39,356 bases of DNA, taken from positions 1-39,356 of the forward strand of contig JAUSPT010000031.1 of NCBI GenBank assembly GCA_030652805.1. The letters run 5' to 3'. The notes under the pieces were generated by a model. The model had not been told where the DNA came from and made no database searches. It saw only the letters and a program-made list of their open reading frames with translations. Within the stretch, counting starts at the first letter, position 1, and every line of letters starts with the position of its first letter. Shown one piece after another: positions 16,757 through 25,551 of this stretch. The DNA comes from a bacterium (GTDB taxonomy: Bacteria > JAHJDO01). The position numbers and the translations under genes are program-made.

Positions 16757-16989
16757 AAAACGAGTCCTATTTAAGACGCAATCGCAGGGTGTGTATCTGG
16801 ATGATTGTTTTCTTAATAATCTCTCCAGTTATTATTTGCTTTATCAATACGACTTGCGCGACAGAAGAAAATATCTTTAGAGGAGTCATTCCTGCTATTT
16901 TTCTTTTAGCAGTACTAGTGTATGAATCTCATCTAAAGTTAAAACATATTGAGTCGATAAAATTTTATAGGAACTATAGTTCAAAATAA
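16750..16989 (+). CDS. Small two-helix membrane protein, hypothetical (possible frameshift at 5' end)
   Basis: This is about 79 residues from a TTG, with a basic N-terminus and two membrane helices (about 13-34 and 44-60) joined by a short loop. I do not recognise a family. No Shine-Dalgarno lies directly before the TTG; the strong one (16702-16710) serves the overlapping 14-codon frame. The original protein therefore probably began at 16712 or 16721 and was about 90 residues long. It ends 4 bases before the histidine kinase gene. Confidence 0.55.
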   Translation: MLKNESYLRRNRRVCIWMIVFLIISPVIICFINTTCATEENIFRGVIPAIFLLAVLVYESHLKLKHIESIKFYRNYSSK

Positions 16990-16993
16990 CCCT

Positions 16994-19009
16994 ATGCATA
17001 AAAAGATAATTCTGCTCAACATTGTTCTTATACTCTGTGCTATCTGTCTTTCCTACTTTGGCTTTAAAACTGCCAAATATCAGGAAGCAGAGATTATGGA
17101 AGAGATAAAGAGGCAGGCAGTTTCTGCAGGGAAAGTTGCTTCGGAGGTTGTGGGAGAAATATTTAAGGATATTGAAAAGGAGATTGATGAGATTCCTAGC
17201 ATTATGGATGAGGAAAAAACACCTGATCCGGACAAAATGCTTTTTGCCTTTGATTCCAACCTCAATACGATTTATCCAAGATTCAAGACCTATCGCAAAG
17301 AACTTGAGAAGCCAAATTTCTCGCTTGATTTTCTTAGAAGATTTCAGCAGATTGGGACCTTGGAAGTTAAGGGGGATTTTGAAAAAGCCATTATTTCATA
17401 CGAAGATTTACTGAAAGGACCTTTTGCTTCAAATGAAAAGGCACTTGTACAATTTACCCTCGCCCGGACTCTCAGAAAAAAGGGAGAGAATGGAAAAGCA
17501 TTATCTGCCTATCAAAAGTTAATAGCTGAATATCCGGAAAGCTTTTCTCCTGACGGGCTTAATCTCAATATAATATCTCGATATGAGATTGTCAAACTTG
17601 CGAAAGAAATAGGCGATTTTGAACATGCGATATTAAATGCTCTCTCACTACTTCAGGATATACAGAATCACAAACTGGATATATCAGAGGGGGAAAGAAC
17701 ATATTTTGCAAATCTGTTATTTAACATAATTGATGATCCAGCTTTAGGAAAGAGAGAGGCGAAACAGGACGAATTTGTAAAGCTCAAGGAAGTTATTCAT
17801 AAGGAAAAGACATTCTATAAGAAAACAGCACTTTTGAAAAATATGTTTGAACGGCTTGAGGATAAGAAAGTAATTGAGACTGAACATAAGAATATATCTG
17901 TCCAGAAATTAGGCGATACACTTCTATTTTTTAAGATAATGGAACATAAAAAACATGGAGAGATAATCACATCAGTTGTAAAAGATAAAATCGACATTGA
18001 TAATAGATTAATAAAAGAACTTAAGACAAAAGGATTGTCTGAAGATATTGTCTGCTGGATAGTTGGTACTAACAGTAATGCAATTTTGCAAACAGGGGAA
18101 ATAAATGCTGTTTTACCCACTGTAGTACTTAATCTTGGAGAATGGCTCGCTGGGGCAAAGCTCAACGTGTATCACAAAAGAACAAAAAATATTGAAGAGA
18201 GTTCAAGAAGAAGGATGACAATTAATATTATTATGGTCAGTATGCTATTTATTATCATAATATTATCAAGCATTCTAAGTCTTCGGATGACGATGAGGGA
18301 AGTTGAGCTTTCAAGGATGAAAACTAATTTTATATCCAGCGTATCTCATGAGATGAGGTTGCCTCTTTCAACAATAAAAACCGCTAATGAGATGTTTAAT
18401 ATCGGGAAAATAAAGGATAATAAACAGGCTAAGAAATATTACGAATACATCGCCTCAGAGGTTAACCGACTTGAACGATTGGTTAGTAACGTTCTTGATT
18501 TCTCAAGAATTGATGCAGGCAGAAAGAAGTATCATTTCAAAGAGGAAAATCTGGGAGAGGTTGTAAAAGAAGCAATCGATTCAGTTAAGGACTATTTCAA
18601 AAAAGAAGGATTCAGCATTGAAGAGAATATTGAAGGAATCATAAATGTGCGTGTTGATAAAGAAGCAGTTATGCAGGCGGTTTTGAACTTACTTGATAAT
18701 GCTAAGAAATATTCAGGAATAAGTAAGATAATAAAAGTAAAAATATCTCGTAGTGCAAAATATGCAGTTTTGGATATAATAGATAAAGGAATAGGCATTG
18801 AGAAGAATAATATCAATAAAGTATTTGATGTCTTCTACAGGACAGAAGACGAGATGACCAGAAAAACCAAGGGAGTTGGATTAGGACTTTCCATTGTAAA
18901 ACATATTATGGATGTGCACGGAGGGAAGGCACAAGTAGTCAGTGAAAAGGGAGAAGGCTCTACATTCAGCTTGTTGTTCCCCTTAGATAAAGAGACAAAG
19001 GATGCATAA
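16994..19009 (+). CDS. Sensor histidine kinase with extracytoplasmic TPR-like domain
   Basis: This is a 671-residue membrane kinase. A first membrane helix (5-22) leads into a long extracytoplasmic region of about 385 residues with TPR-like repeats near 115-185. A second helix (about 410-432) is followed by the HisKA domain with phospho-acceptor His452 in SHEMRLPL, and the HATPase_c domain with N box (NLLDNAKKYS), G1 (DKGIGI) and G2 (GVGLGLSIVKHIM). It would autophosphorylate in response to an unknown envelope signal. Its gene overlaps the response regulator gene by 8 bases, so the two form a pair. The TPR-containing sensor is unusual. Confidence 0.93.
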   Translation: MHKKIILLNIVLILCAICLSYFGFKTAKYQEAEIMEEIKRQAVSAGKVASEVVGEIFKDIEKEIDEIPSIMDEEKTPDPDKMLFAFDSNLNTIYPRFKTYRKELEKPNFSLDFLRRFQQIGTLEVKGDFEKAIISYEDLLKGPFASNEKALVQFTLARTLRKKGENGKALSAYQKLIAEYPESFSPDGLNLNIISRYEIVKLAKEIGDFEHAILNALSLLQDIQNHKLDISEGERTYFANLLFNIIDDPALGKREAKQDEFVKLKEVIHKEKTFYKKTALLKNMFERLEDKKVIETEHKNISVQKLGDTLLFFKIMEHKKHGEIITSVVKDKIDIDNRLIKELKTKGLSEDIVCWIVGTNSNAILQTGEINAVLPTVVLNLGEWLAGAKLNVYHKRTKNIEESSRRRMTINIIMVSMLFIIIILSSILSLRMTMREVELSRMKTNFISSVSHEMRLPLSTIKTANEMFNIGKIKDNKQAKKYYEYIASEVNRLERLVSNVLDFSRIDAGRKKYHFKEENLGEVVKEAIDSVKDYFKKEGFSIEENIEGIINVRVDKEAVMQAVLNLLDNAKKYSGISKIIKVKISRSAKYAVLDIIDKGIGIEKNNINKVFDVFYRTEDEMTRKTKGVGLGLSIVKHIMDVHGGKAQVVSEKGEGSTFSLLFPLDKETKDA

Positions 19010-19682
19010 AATATTAATAGTTGAGGATGAGAAGAAGCAGCTCGATATTCTGATTGAGTATTTCCGGAGCGAAAATTTTGATGTTTTATCTGCAGAAGAT
19101 GGGATTTCTGCAGTTAAAGAAGCAGTTTCAGGAAAACCTGATATTCTTCTTCTTGATATAATGCTGCCTGAGAAAAATGGATTTGATGTCTGTCGGGAAA
19201 TAAGAGAGAAAGGGCTGGATGTCCCTATTATTATGCTCACAGCTAAAAGTGAAGAGATAGACAAAGTAATGGGACTTGAGTTGGGAGCAGATGATTATAT
19301 AACAAAGCCTTTTAGTTTGAGGGAACTTCATGCCAGAGTAAGGGCACAGCTCAGGCGCACTAGTCATTATGCAAACATAGATGAATACAAGCTATCTAAT
19401 AATAAAATAATAAATTTTAAGACTGCTCAAGTGGAAGAGAATGGTAAAATTGAAAAATTATCAAAAACGGAGGTTAGCCTTCTGAAATATTTCATCAAAA
19501 AGTCAAATGTCGTACTTTCCAGAAATGATATACTGAACAATGTTTGGGGATATGATTATTTTCCTGAGTCCCGTACATTGGATGCTCATATTGTAAATCT
19601 GAGAAGAAAGATTGAGGAAGATTACAAAAACCCCAGAACATTGCTAACAGTTCACGGACTTGGATATAAGTTTGCAGGATAA
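19002..19682 (+). CDS. OmpR/PhoB-family response regulator
   Basis: This is a 226-residue two-domain regulator. The receiver domain has the acidic pair in VEDEKK (residues 7-9), phospho-acceptor Asp52 in LLLDIMLP, the conserved Thr in MLTAKS and the switch Lys in TKPF. A C-terminal winged helix follows (about 130-226) with RTLDAHIVNLRRKIE and GLGYKF. It is partner to the kinase directly upstream. The promoter of the biosynthetic cluster begins 7 bases after its stop, making that cluster an obvious candidate target (inference). Confidence 0.96.
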   Translation: MHKILIVEDEKKQLDILIEYFRSENFDVLSAEDGISAVKEAVSGKPDILLLDIMLPEKNGFDVCREIREKGLDVPIIMLTAKSEEIDKVMGLELGADDYITKPFSLRELHARVRAQLRRTSHYANIDEYKLSNNKIINFKTAQVEENGKIEKLSKTEVSLLKYFIKKSNVVLSRNDILNNVWGYDYFPESRTLDAHIVNLRRKIEEDYKNPRTLLTVHGLGYKFAG

Positions 19683-19688
19683 CTTTAA

Positions 19689-19717
19689 TTGACACAGCAA
19701 GAAAGTTTATTGATAAT
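19689..19717 (+). promoter_or_regulatory. Strong sigma-70-type promoter of the biosynthetic cluster
   Basis: A perfect TTGACA (19689-19694), a 17-base spacer and GATAAT (19712-19717). The predicted start around 19723-19725 leaves only about 10 bases of leader before the fabG-like ATG, so the transcript would be nearly leaderless. There is no good Shine-Dalgarno in the remaining bases. Confidence 0.7.
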
Positions 19718-19733
19718 AGAGATTGGGTAACAC

Positions 19734-20477
19734 ATGAACAAGAAAGATAGTAACGCAAAGATTGCTCTGATTATTGGTGGAAGCCGTGGTATAGGACGGG
19801 CGATAGCTCTGCGTCTTGCTAGGTCAGGATTTGATATATGGCTGACCTATAAAAGCAACCATGCTGCTGCTAAGAGGGTAAAAGAAGAGGTAGAGAAAAT
19901 AGGAAGAGCATGCGATGCTCTCTCTTTTGACGTTTCCAACTATAATGAGACCAAAGCTGCTCTGGAAAAAAGGCTGGACGCTCACACTCCCTACATAGTT
20001 GTATATAACGCAGGCATTACCAGAGACAATCTTTTGGTATGGATGACAAAGGAAGAATGGGATACGGTACTCTCTACAAATCTGGATGGGTTTTATAATG
20101 TAATGCACTTTGTTTTATTCCCAATGCTGCGGGAAAAACAGGGAGGACGCATTGTTGTTATATCTTCAGCTTCCGGACAGGTTGGCCGTGCAGGTCAGGC
20201 AAACTATTCTGCTTCAAAAGCAGGATTAATCGGCGCTGCTAAGGCATTAGCACTGGAGGTTGGCAGGAAGAATATTCTTGTTAATGTTGTTGCTCCGGGT
20301 GTTATTGAAACAGATATGATTGAAAATCTTCCTAAAGATAAGATCCTTCCGCTTATTCCATTACAGAGGTTTGGGAATCCTGATGACGTTGCATCAGTAG
20401 TGAACTTTTTATGCACAGAAAAGCATATGTATATTCATGGTCAGGTCATTGGTATTAACGGTGGCCTGGCTCTCTAA
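19734..20477 (+). CDS. fabG: 3-oxoacyl-ACP reductase (FabG/ApeQ-type ketoreductase)
   Basis: This is a 247-residue classical short-chain dehydrogenase. It has the NADPH-binding GGSRGIG (15-21), NAG at 92-94, and catalytic Ser145, Tyr158 and Lys162, ending with the family's GQVIGINGG. It reduces beta-ketoacyl-ACP during chain extension. In aryl-polyene clusters the equivalent is ApeQ. It is the first gene of a tightly packed run ending at 27325, so it is probably dedicated to this pathway rather than to housekeeping fatty acid synthesis. The ATG lacks a clear ribosome binding site and lies close to the predicted transcription start. Confidence 0.93.
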   Translation: MNKKDSNAKIALIIGGSRGIGRAIALRLARSGFDIWLTYKSNHAAAKRVKEEVEKIGRACDALSFDVSNYNETKAALEKRLDAHTPYIVVYNAGITRDNLLVWMTKEEWDTVLSTNLDGFYNVMHFVLFPMLREKQGGRIVVISSASGQVGRAGQANYSASKAGLIGAAKALALEVGRKNILVNVVAPGVIETDMIENLPKDKILPLIPLQRFGNPDDVASVVNFLCTEKHMYIHGQVIGINGGLAL

Positions 20478-20489
20478 GGTTGTCTCACT

Positions 20490-21992
20490 ATGAAAAAATA
20501 TGACGACGTAATTGTGGGAAGCGGTGTCAGCGGTCTAACACTTGCGCTTTTACTTGGCATGAACGGGCATAAAGTGCTGCTTGTTGAAAAAAACGTGCAT
20601 ATCGGAGGATCATTAAGGCGGTTTTATTCTCAAGGCATCCCTTTTGATACAGGATTTCACTTTACAGGCGGATTCTATAAAAACGGGATTCTTCAGGATA
20701 TGCTGATGGTTCTTGGTATTAAGGATCATATTCAGCCCATTTATCTGTCAGAGGAGAAAAATAACCAGTTTATAGTTGGCCCGGAACAGACAACATATAA
20801 TCTGCCAACTGGTTATCAGAGAATAATAGAAAAGATAAAGGAATACTTTCCCTGCGAAGAACATGCCATAGGCAAATATTTTGCTATAGTCAAGAATGTT
20901 TGTACTCATACTGCTGCCATGGATTTGCGTAAGATTTCTATGTCTGTGAGCGCTTTAGATGAGGATTTTCTAAGTCTTGATGATGCTTTGAACCAATTAA
21001 CTAATAATCACAAGTTGAAAGCACTTCTAGCTGGGTACAGCATGTGTTACGGGGTAAAACCTCAAGAGATTTCATTTGCCAATCACAGCAGAATCTGTTA
21101 CAGCCTGTATGAATCCATTGCCAGAGTAAAGAACGGCGGCGATGCATTTATCAGCGCATTTCAGAAACGTTTTGGAGAATTCAATATAGAAATTATGTGC
21201 AATAGGTATATTAAAGAGTGTGTTGATATCCAGAATAATTATGTAGGACATTTTGTTCTGAATACAGGAGAAGAAATATCCTGTGACCAGTGTATCTTTA
21301 CAATACACCCCATGGAGGTATTAAAAACCTTGCCTAATGACCATTTGAGCAAGGCTTTTGTTGATAGAGTCTCAGCATTTGAATCGTCAGCAGGATTCTT
21401 TTCAGTGTATGGTGTTGTGAAATCTCCTAACTTAGCAGATGACTTTACCCCAACAATCACCTCTCTATTTCCAACAGCGGATATAAACCAGTTGCTTGAT
21501 CAGGGAAATAACGCGATGCCGGCTATGGTAATTATGCAGAATGCAGAAGAAGTAAATGGGAAGTCCTATCATGTATTGAGCGCGCTTGAAGTGTCTTTCC
21601 CTGAGCATGTAGAAGCATGGAAGCTTTCAAAGACAGGGAATCGCCCTTCTGACTACCGGAAATATAAACAACAACATGTTAGCAGTATCAAAGAGCGTAT
21701 TATTGAAAAATTCCCGGAGTATAAGGATTCTTTTAAAGTAATAGATTCTGCATCTATCCTGACATTCAGAGATTATTTGAATTCTCCCGATGGGGCAGCG
21801 TATGGTATAAAACAGAAGATCGGACAGTTTAATCTTTTTGGAAAGCTTCCTCTTCGCAATATATATGCTGCCGGCCAGAGCTCTATGCTGCCGGGAGTGG
21901 TAGGAGCAATGATGTCTTCATTTATTGTTGGAAGAGCTATTGTTGGAAAAGAAAAATATAATTATTTTATTGAGCAGAGATTATGCAGTTAA
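20490..21992 (+). CDS. FAD-dependent desaturase/isomerase of the phytoene desaturase (CrtI)/RetSat superfamily
   Basis: This is a 500-residue flavoprotein. It has an N-terminal dinucleotide-binding G-S-G-V-S-G (10-15), an acidic residue at the end of the second strand (VEKN) and a GGSLRRF segment. The C-terminal FAD signature 'NIYAAGQSSMLPGVVGAMMSS' region is characteristic of the CrtI/CrtISO/retinol-saturase superfamily. Members desaturate, isomerise or saturate polyenes. No carotenoid genes (crtB, crtE) are nearby; instead it sits between a ketoreductase and a ketosynthase. It is therefore likely to act on a polyene made by this cluster (inference). Similar CrtI-like proteins occur in proposed ladderane gene clusters. 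The stop overlaps the next gene by 10 bases. Confidence 0.85.
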   Translation: MKKYDDVIVGSGVSGLTLALLLGMNGHKVLLVEKNVHIGGSLRRFYSQGIPFDTGFHFTGGFYKNGILQDMLMVLGIKDHIQPIYLSEEKNNQFIVGPEQTTYNLPTGYQRIIEKIKEYFPCEEHAIGKYFAIVKNVCTHTAAMDLRKISMSVSALDEDFLSLDDALNQLTNNHKLKALLAGYSMCYGVKPQEISFANHSRICYSLYESIARVKNGGDAFISAFQKRFGEFNIEIMCNRYIKECVDIQNNYVGHFVLNTGEEISCDQCIFTIHPMEVLKTLPNDHLSKAFVDRVSAFESSAGFFSVYGVVKSPNLADDFTPTITSLFPTADINQLLDQGNNAMPAMVIMQNAEEVNGKSYHVLSALEVSFPEHVEAWKLSKTGNRPSDYRKYKQQHVSSIKERIIEKFPEYKDSFKVIDSASILTFRDYLNSPDGAAYGIKQKIGQFNLFGKLPLRNIYAAGQSSMLPGVVGAMMSSFIVGRAIVGKEKYNYFIEQRLCS

Positions 21993-23224
21993 AACGGGTA
22001 GTAATAACGGGTGTTGGAGCTGTTTCTCCTTTAGGCAATGACGTTTCTGCTCTTACTGCGGGAATTGAACAAAGGAAAAGCGCTGTTCGTTATATGGATG
22101 ATTGGAACCGGTATATCGGCCTGCGCAGTTTAGTTGCAGCACCTGCGGAAGTTAAAAATGAAAAATTGATACCGCGTCAGAACAGACGATCAATGGGAAG
22201 AATGAGTATTTTTGCAGTTCAGGCAGCGCAACAAGCTCTGTCAGACGCTGATATAGGCAAAGAGGCATTATCTACAGGAAGGATTGGATGTATTATTGGG
22301 TCAACTACAGGAAGCGCTCAAAGCATTAGCGAGACATTTGAAATTATGGTCCCAACAAAGGATCTAACTCAACTCAATTCAACAAAATTCTTTCAATGCA
22401 TTTCCCATACAGCAGCAATGAATGTATCTCAGTATCTGGGAATAACCGGTTGCGTTATGGCAACCTCTGCCGCGTGCGCATCTGCATTGCAAGCTATTGG
22501 AGCAGGTTGCGATCTGATCAGGTTAGGCAAACAAGATGCGCTACTATGCGGTGGTGCGGAAGAACTTCATCCAACTGTTACAGGATCTTTTGATATTCTC
22601 TTTGCAACATCATCAAACTATAATCAATCTCCTCATAAAACCCCGCGGCCTTTTGACGTAAAACGGGACGGTTTGGTATGTGGAGAAGGAAGCGGGATAC
22701 TTGTTCTGGAGGAGTATGAAAGGGCTGTAGCAAGAAAAGCGAAAATATATGCTGAAGTTATAGGATATCATACATGCGGAAATGGTGCTCATATCAGCCA
22801 GTCCAGCAGAGCTGGTATGGTTTCATGCATCAGTAATGCCTTAAGCAATGCGCATATTGAACCAAAAGATGTTGATTACATCAATGCTCATGCAACAGCA
22901 ACGGTCCAGGGCGACAAGGAAGAAGCTCAGGCAATAGGAGAGATATTCGGTAGTCATGTTCCAGTAAGTAGTTTGAAGGGATATATCGGACATACGCTCG
23001 GCGCATCAGGGGCATTGGAATTGATTGCTTCTTTGGTAATGATGGAAAAAGGATGCATATACCCTACTCTAAACCTTGAGAAAGTAGATCCGGATTGTGA
23101 GGGCATTTGTCATGTAATGAAACCATTAGGCAAAGAGATTAAAATTATGGTAAAAAATTGCTTCGCATTTGGCGGGATTAATGCAGCATTGGTGTGTAAA
23201 AGAGTGACTAATTCTAAAAAATAG
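21983..23224 (+). CDS. Beta-ketoacyl-ACP synthase II-type (FabF-like) ketosynthase
   Basis: This is a 413-residue condensing enzyme with an intact Cys-His-His triad: Cys165 in TSAACASA, His303 in NAHATATVQGD and His337 in KGYIGHTLGASG. The GVGAVSPLGND opening is typical. It would extend ACP-bound chains by two carbons from malonyl-ACP. Two ketosynthases exist in this cluster; this one is next to its ACP and resembles generic FabF/ApeR more than the ApeO/ApeC pair (inference from gene order). It overlaps the desaturase gene by 10 bases and is followed by the ACP at 12 bases. Confidence 0.93.
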   Translation: MQLKRVVITGVGAVSPLGNDVSALTAGIEQRKSAVRYMDDWNRYIGLRSLVAAPAEVKNEKLIPRQNRRSMGRMSIFAVQAAQQALSDADIGKEALSTGRIGCIIGSTTGSAQSISETFEIMVPTKDLTQLNSTKFFQCISHTAAMNVSQYLGITGCVMATSAACASALQAIGAGCDLIRLGKQDALLCGGAEELHPTVTGSFDILFATSSNYNQSPHKTPRPFDVKRDGLVCGEGSGILVLEEYERAVARKAKIYAEVIGYHTCGNGAHISQSSRAGMVSCISNALSNAHIEPKDVDYINAHATATVQGDKEEAQAIGEIFGSHVPVSSLKGYIGHTLGASGALELIASLVMMEKGCIYPTLNLEKVDPDCEGICHVMKPLGKEIKIMVKNCFAFGGINAALVCKRVTNSKK

Positions 23225-23236
23225 GAGGAAGCTGGA

Positions 23237-23494
23237 ATGGATAAGCAGGAAATTATAGATAAAATAAATCAGGTATTTGAGGAATCCTTTGAGATTGAAA
23301 AAGAGAAACTCTTACCGCAAGCGAATATTTTTGAAGATCTGGGCTTGGACAGTTTAGATGTTGTGGACCTGGTTGTTGCCTTGCAGCAGAAATTTGGCAT
23401 TAAAATACGCGATGACCAACGCCTCAGAAACATCAGGACACTTGATGATATTTACAAATTTGTTCTTACTTTAAGAGATGAAGAAAAAATGTAA
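23237..23494 (+). CDS. Acyl carrier protein
   Basis: This is an 85-residue four-helix acidic carrier. Ser39 in LGLDSLDVVDLV is the phosphopantetheine attachment site. The length is slightly above housekeeping AcpP. GGAGG is about 8 bases upstream. It is the only ACP visible in the cluster; well-studied aryl-polyene clusters have two. A 4'-phosphopantetheinyl transferase is not in the window. It abuts the acyltransferase gene with no gap (TAA-ATG). Confidence 0.94.
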   Translation: MDKQEIIDKINQVFEESFEIEKEKLLPQANIFEDLGLDSLDVVDLVVALQQKFGIKIRDDQRLRNIRTLDDIYKFVLTLRDEEKM

Positions 23495-24247
23495 ATGAAG
23501 ACCTTAAAGCTGATATATTTTAACATAGTGTTTTACACGCTGTTCTTATCATTCTCTATGTTTAGTATTCCCATTTTAAGTTTATCTGTTATTTTTCTTG
23601 GTTTGTTTTCATCTCGCCGCAATACTATGAAGCGGTTCCGCAGAGCAATCAATTGGTACGGCAATGTTATTATTCGGGTTATTCCGTTCCCTTTTGTGCG
23701 TTTCAAGTATAAAGATTATGCAAAGAATAAAGGCAGAGGTCCATATATTTTTGTTTGTAATCACCGCTCCAGCTCAGACCCATTCTTGATTGGATGTCTT
23801 CCCTATGAACTTATTCAGATTGTGAATACATGGCCATTTCGTCTTCCGGTGCTGGGGATATTTGCAAGGTGGGCGGGTTATTTGAATGTCAAGAGAATGC
23901 AGTTCAAGAAATTTTCTTATAAGACAATCGAATTACTCAGACAGGGAGTTTCCATTGTTGCATTTCCTGAAGGAACACGTTCCAGAAACAAAAAAATCGG
24001 GCAGTTTCACAGCTCAATCTTTCGCGTTGCCTTGCAAGCGCAATGTCCAATTGTACCTATATGTATTTCCGGGAATGAGAATATCCCTCCACGCGGATCA
24101 CTTCTCTTGCATCAGGGAATAATCAGACTGCACAAATTGCCAGGTCTCGAATGGGAACAGTACAAGGATTTAGGACCGTTTAAGCTTAAAAACAAAGTGC
24201 GTGATATAATAGCTTCGGAGCTTGCTGTTATGGAGGGTGGGGCATGA
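23495..24247 (+). CDS. PlsC-type lysophospholipid/glycerol acyltransferase
   Basis: This is a 250-residue membrane acyltransferase of the LPLAT superfamily. It has an N-terminal hydrophobic helix pair (about 12-40), the catalytic HX4D motif at His90-Asp95 in NHRSSSDP, and the FPEGTRSR phosphate-binding motif (157-164). It transfers an acyl chain from ACP or CoA to a glycerol-phosphate-type acceptor. In aryl-polyene clusters a similar enzyme links the polyene acid to a lipid anchor. The gene starts directly at the ACP stop and overlaps the ligase by four bases (ATGA). Confidence 0.9.
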   Translation: MKTLKLIYFNIVFYTLFLSFSMFSIPILSLSVIFLGLFSSRRNTMKRFRRAINWYGNVIIRVIPFPFVRFKYKDYAKNKGRGPYIFVCNHRSSSDPFLIGCLPYELIQIVNTWPFRLPVLGIFARWAGYLNVKRMQFKKFSYKTIELLRQGVSIVAFPEGTRSRNKKIGQFHSSIFRVALQAQCPIVPICISGNENIPPRGSLLLHQGIIRLHKLPGLEWEQYKDLGPFKLKNKVRDIIASELAVMEGGA

Positions 24248-25551
24248 GAGATTTATATCGTTATCGTGATATAGCGTTTAGTCCGCCGAAAGAAATCCGA
24301 GAGATTCAGGAAAGGCAATTACAGGAACACATTGCATACTGTATCAAACATTCTCCTTTTTACAGCAAAGCACTGAAGAATATCAAAGCTGAATGCAGTA
24401 ATATAACGATTGATCAGCTATCAAAACTTCCCTTTACTGAGAAGTCTGATATTGAGCAAAATAATGACGATTTTTGCGCAGTTACTTCTGATAAGATTGT
24501 TGATATTGTTTTATCTTCAGGAACAACGGGCAAACCGATCAGGATGATGTATACTAATTATGACTTAAAGCGGCTTGCCTATAATGAGGAAAGATCGTTT
24601 ACAGGATGCGGACTGACTTCCAATGATACGGTGTTATTAACCTGCACAATGGATCGCTGTTTCGTTGCAGGACTGGCGTATTTTCTTGGGATACGCAGTG
24701 TTGGCGCAGCAGCTATTAGAAACGGGCATAACAGTCTTGAGAGTCACCTGCAGATTATAAAACAAATGGAGCCAACAGCTCTTATCGGAGTTCCGAGTTT
24801 TCTGAGGAAACTGGGTTTGTACTTAAAGGAAAGTGGAATAGATCCTGATAAAACTGCTGTGTCCAAACTAATTTGTATTGGTGAACCGTTACGCGGAAAA
24901 AATCTTGAATTGTTAAAAGTAGGGGATGATTTGCAGAGCATATGGCAGGCACATGCTTTTTCCACATACGCTTCTTCTGAGATTGTAACTACATTCTGTG
25001 AATGTACTGCTCAGCAAGGAGGCCATTCCCTTCCTGATCTGGCAGTTGTAGAAATCATTGATAAAAACGGCACCGTTCTTCCTCCTGGTAATACAGGCGA
25101 AATCGTTATAACGCCAATGGCGGTAGAAGGAATGCCTCTGATACGGTTTAAGACAGGTGATGTAAGTTTCCTGATTGATGAGCAATGCTCTTGTGGGCGG
25201 TTTTCTCCCAGGCTGGGGCCGATTATGGGAAGGAAAAAACAAATGACGAAGATCAAAGGAACGACTCTGTATCCACAGGCAATATATTCTGTCTTAGAAG
25301 AGATTGAGGCAATAAATGACTATTATGTAACAGTATCCGGAGAAAGCGAACTTTCAGATATCATAGAAATCAATGTATCAGTTAATGATCCGTCATGCAC
25401 CGCAGATATGATACAGGATAAACTTCAGGCGCGTCTGAGAGTAAAACCTGAGATAATAATCGTTGATTCGGGAACCATTAAACAGAAGGTCTATGATCCA
25501 AAGTCGCGAAAGCCAATTCGCTTTATAGATAGGAGACAAACAAAACAGTGA
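24244..25551 (+). CDS. Phenylacetate-CoA ligase-like AMP-forming acyl/aryl ligase
   Basis: This is a 435-residue adenylate-forming enzyme of the PaaK type. The P-loop-like SSGTTGKP (91-98), the GVPSFLRKLG segment, Y-ASSE near residue 240, and FKTGDVS (about 300) with the IMGRKKQMTKIKGTTLYP hinge match this family. It activates a carboxylic acid as acyl-AMP, then thioesterifies it to CoA or an ACP. In APE clusters such a ligase (ApeH) loads the aromatic starter. Whether the starter here is aromatic cannot be told; no ammonia-lyase or chorismate lyase is nearby. Four-base overlaps on both sides indicate coupled translation. Confidence 0.88.
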   Translation: MRDLYRYRDIAFSPPKEIREIQERQLQEHIAYCIKHSPFYSKALKNIKAECSNITIDQLSKLPFTEKSDIEQNNDDFCAVTSDKIVDIVLSSGTTGKPIRMMYTNYDLKRLAYNEERSFTGCGLTSNDTVLLTCTMDRCFVAGLAYFLGIRSVGAAAIRNGHNSLESHLQIIKQMEPTALIGVPSFLRKLGLYLKESGIDPDKTAVSKLICIGEPLRGKNLELLKVGDDLQSIWQAHAFSTYASSEIVTTFCECTAQQGGHSLPDLAVVEIIDKNGTVLPPGNTGEIVITPMAVEGMPLIRFKTGDVSFLIDEQCSCGRFSPRLGPIMGRKKQMTKIKGTTLYPQAIYSVLEEIEAINDYYVTVSGESELSDIIEINVSVNDPSCTADMIQDKLQARLRVKPEIIIVDSGTIKQKVYDPKSRKPIRFIDRRQTKQ

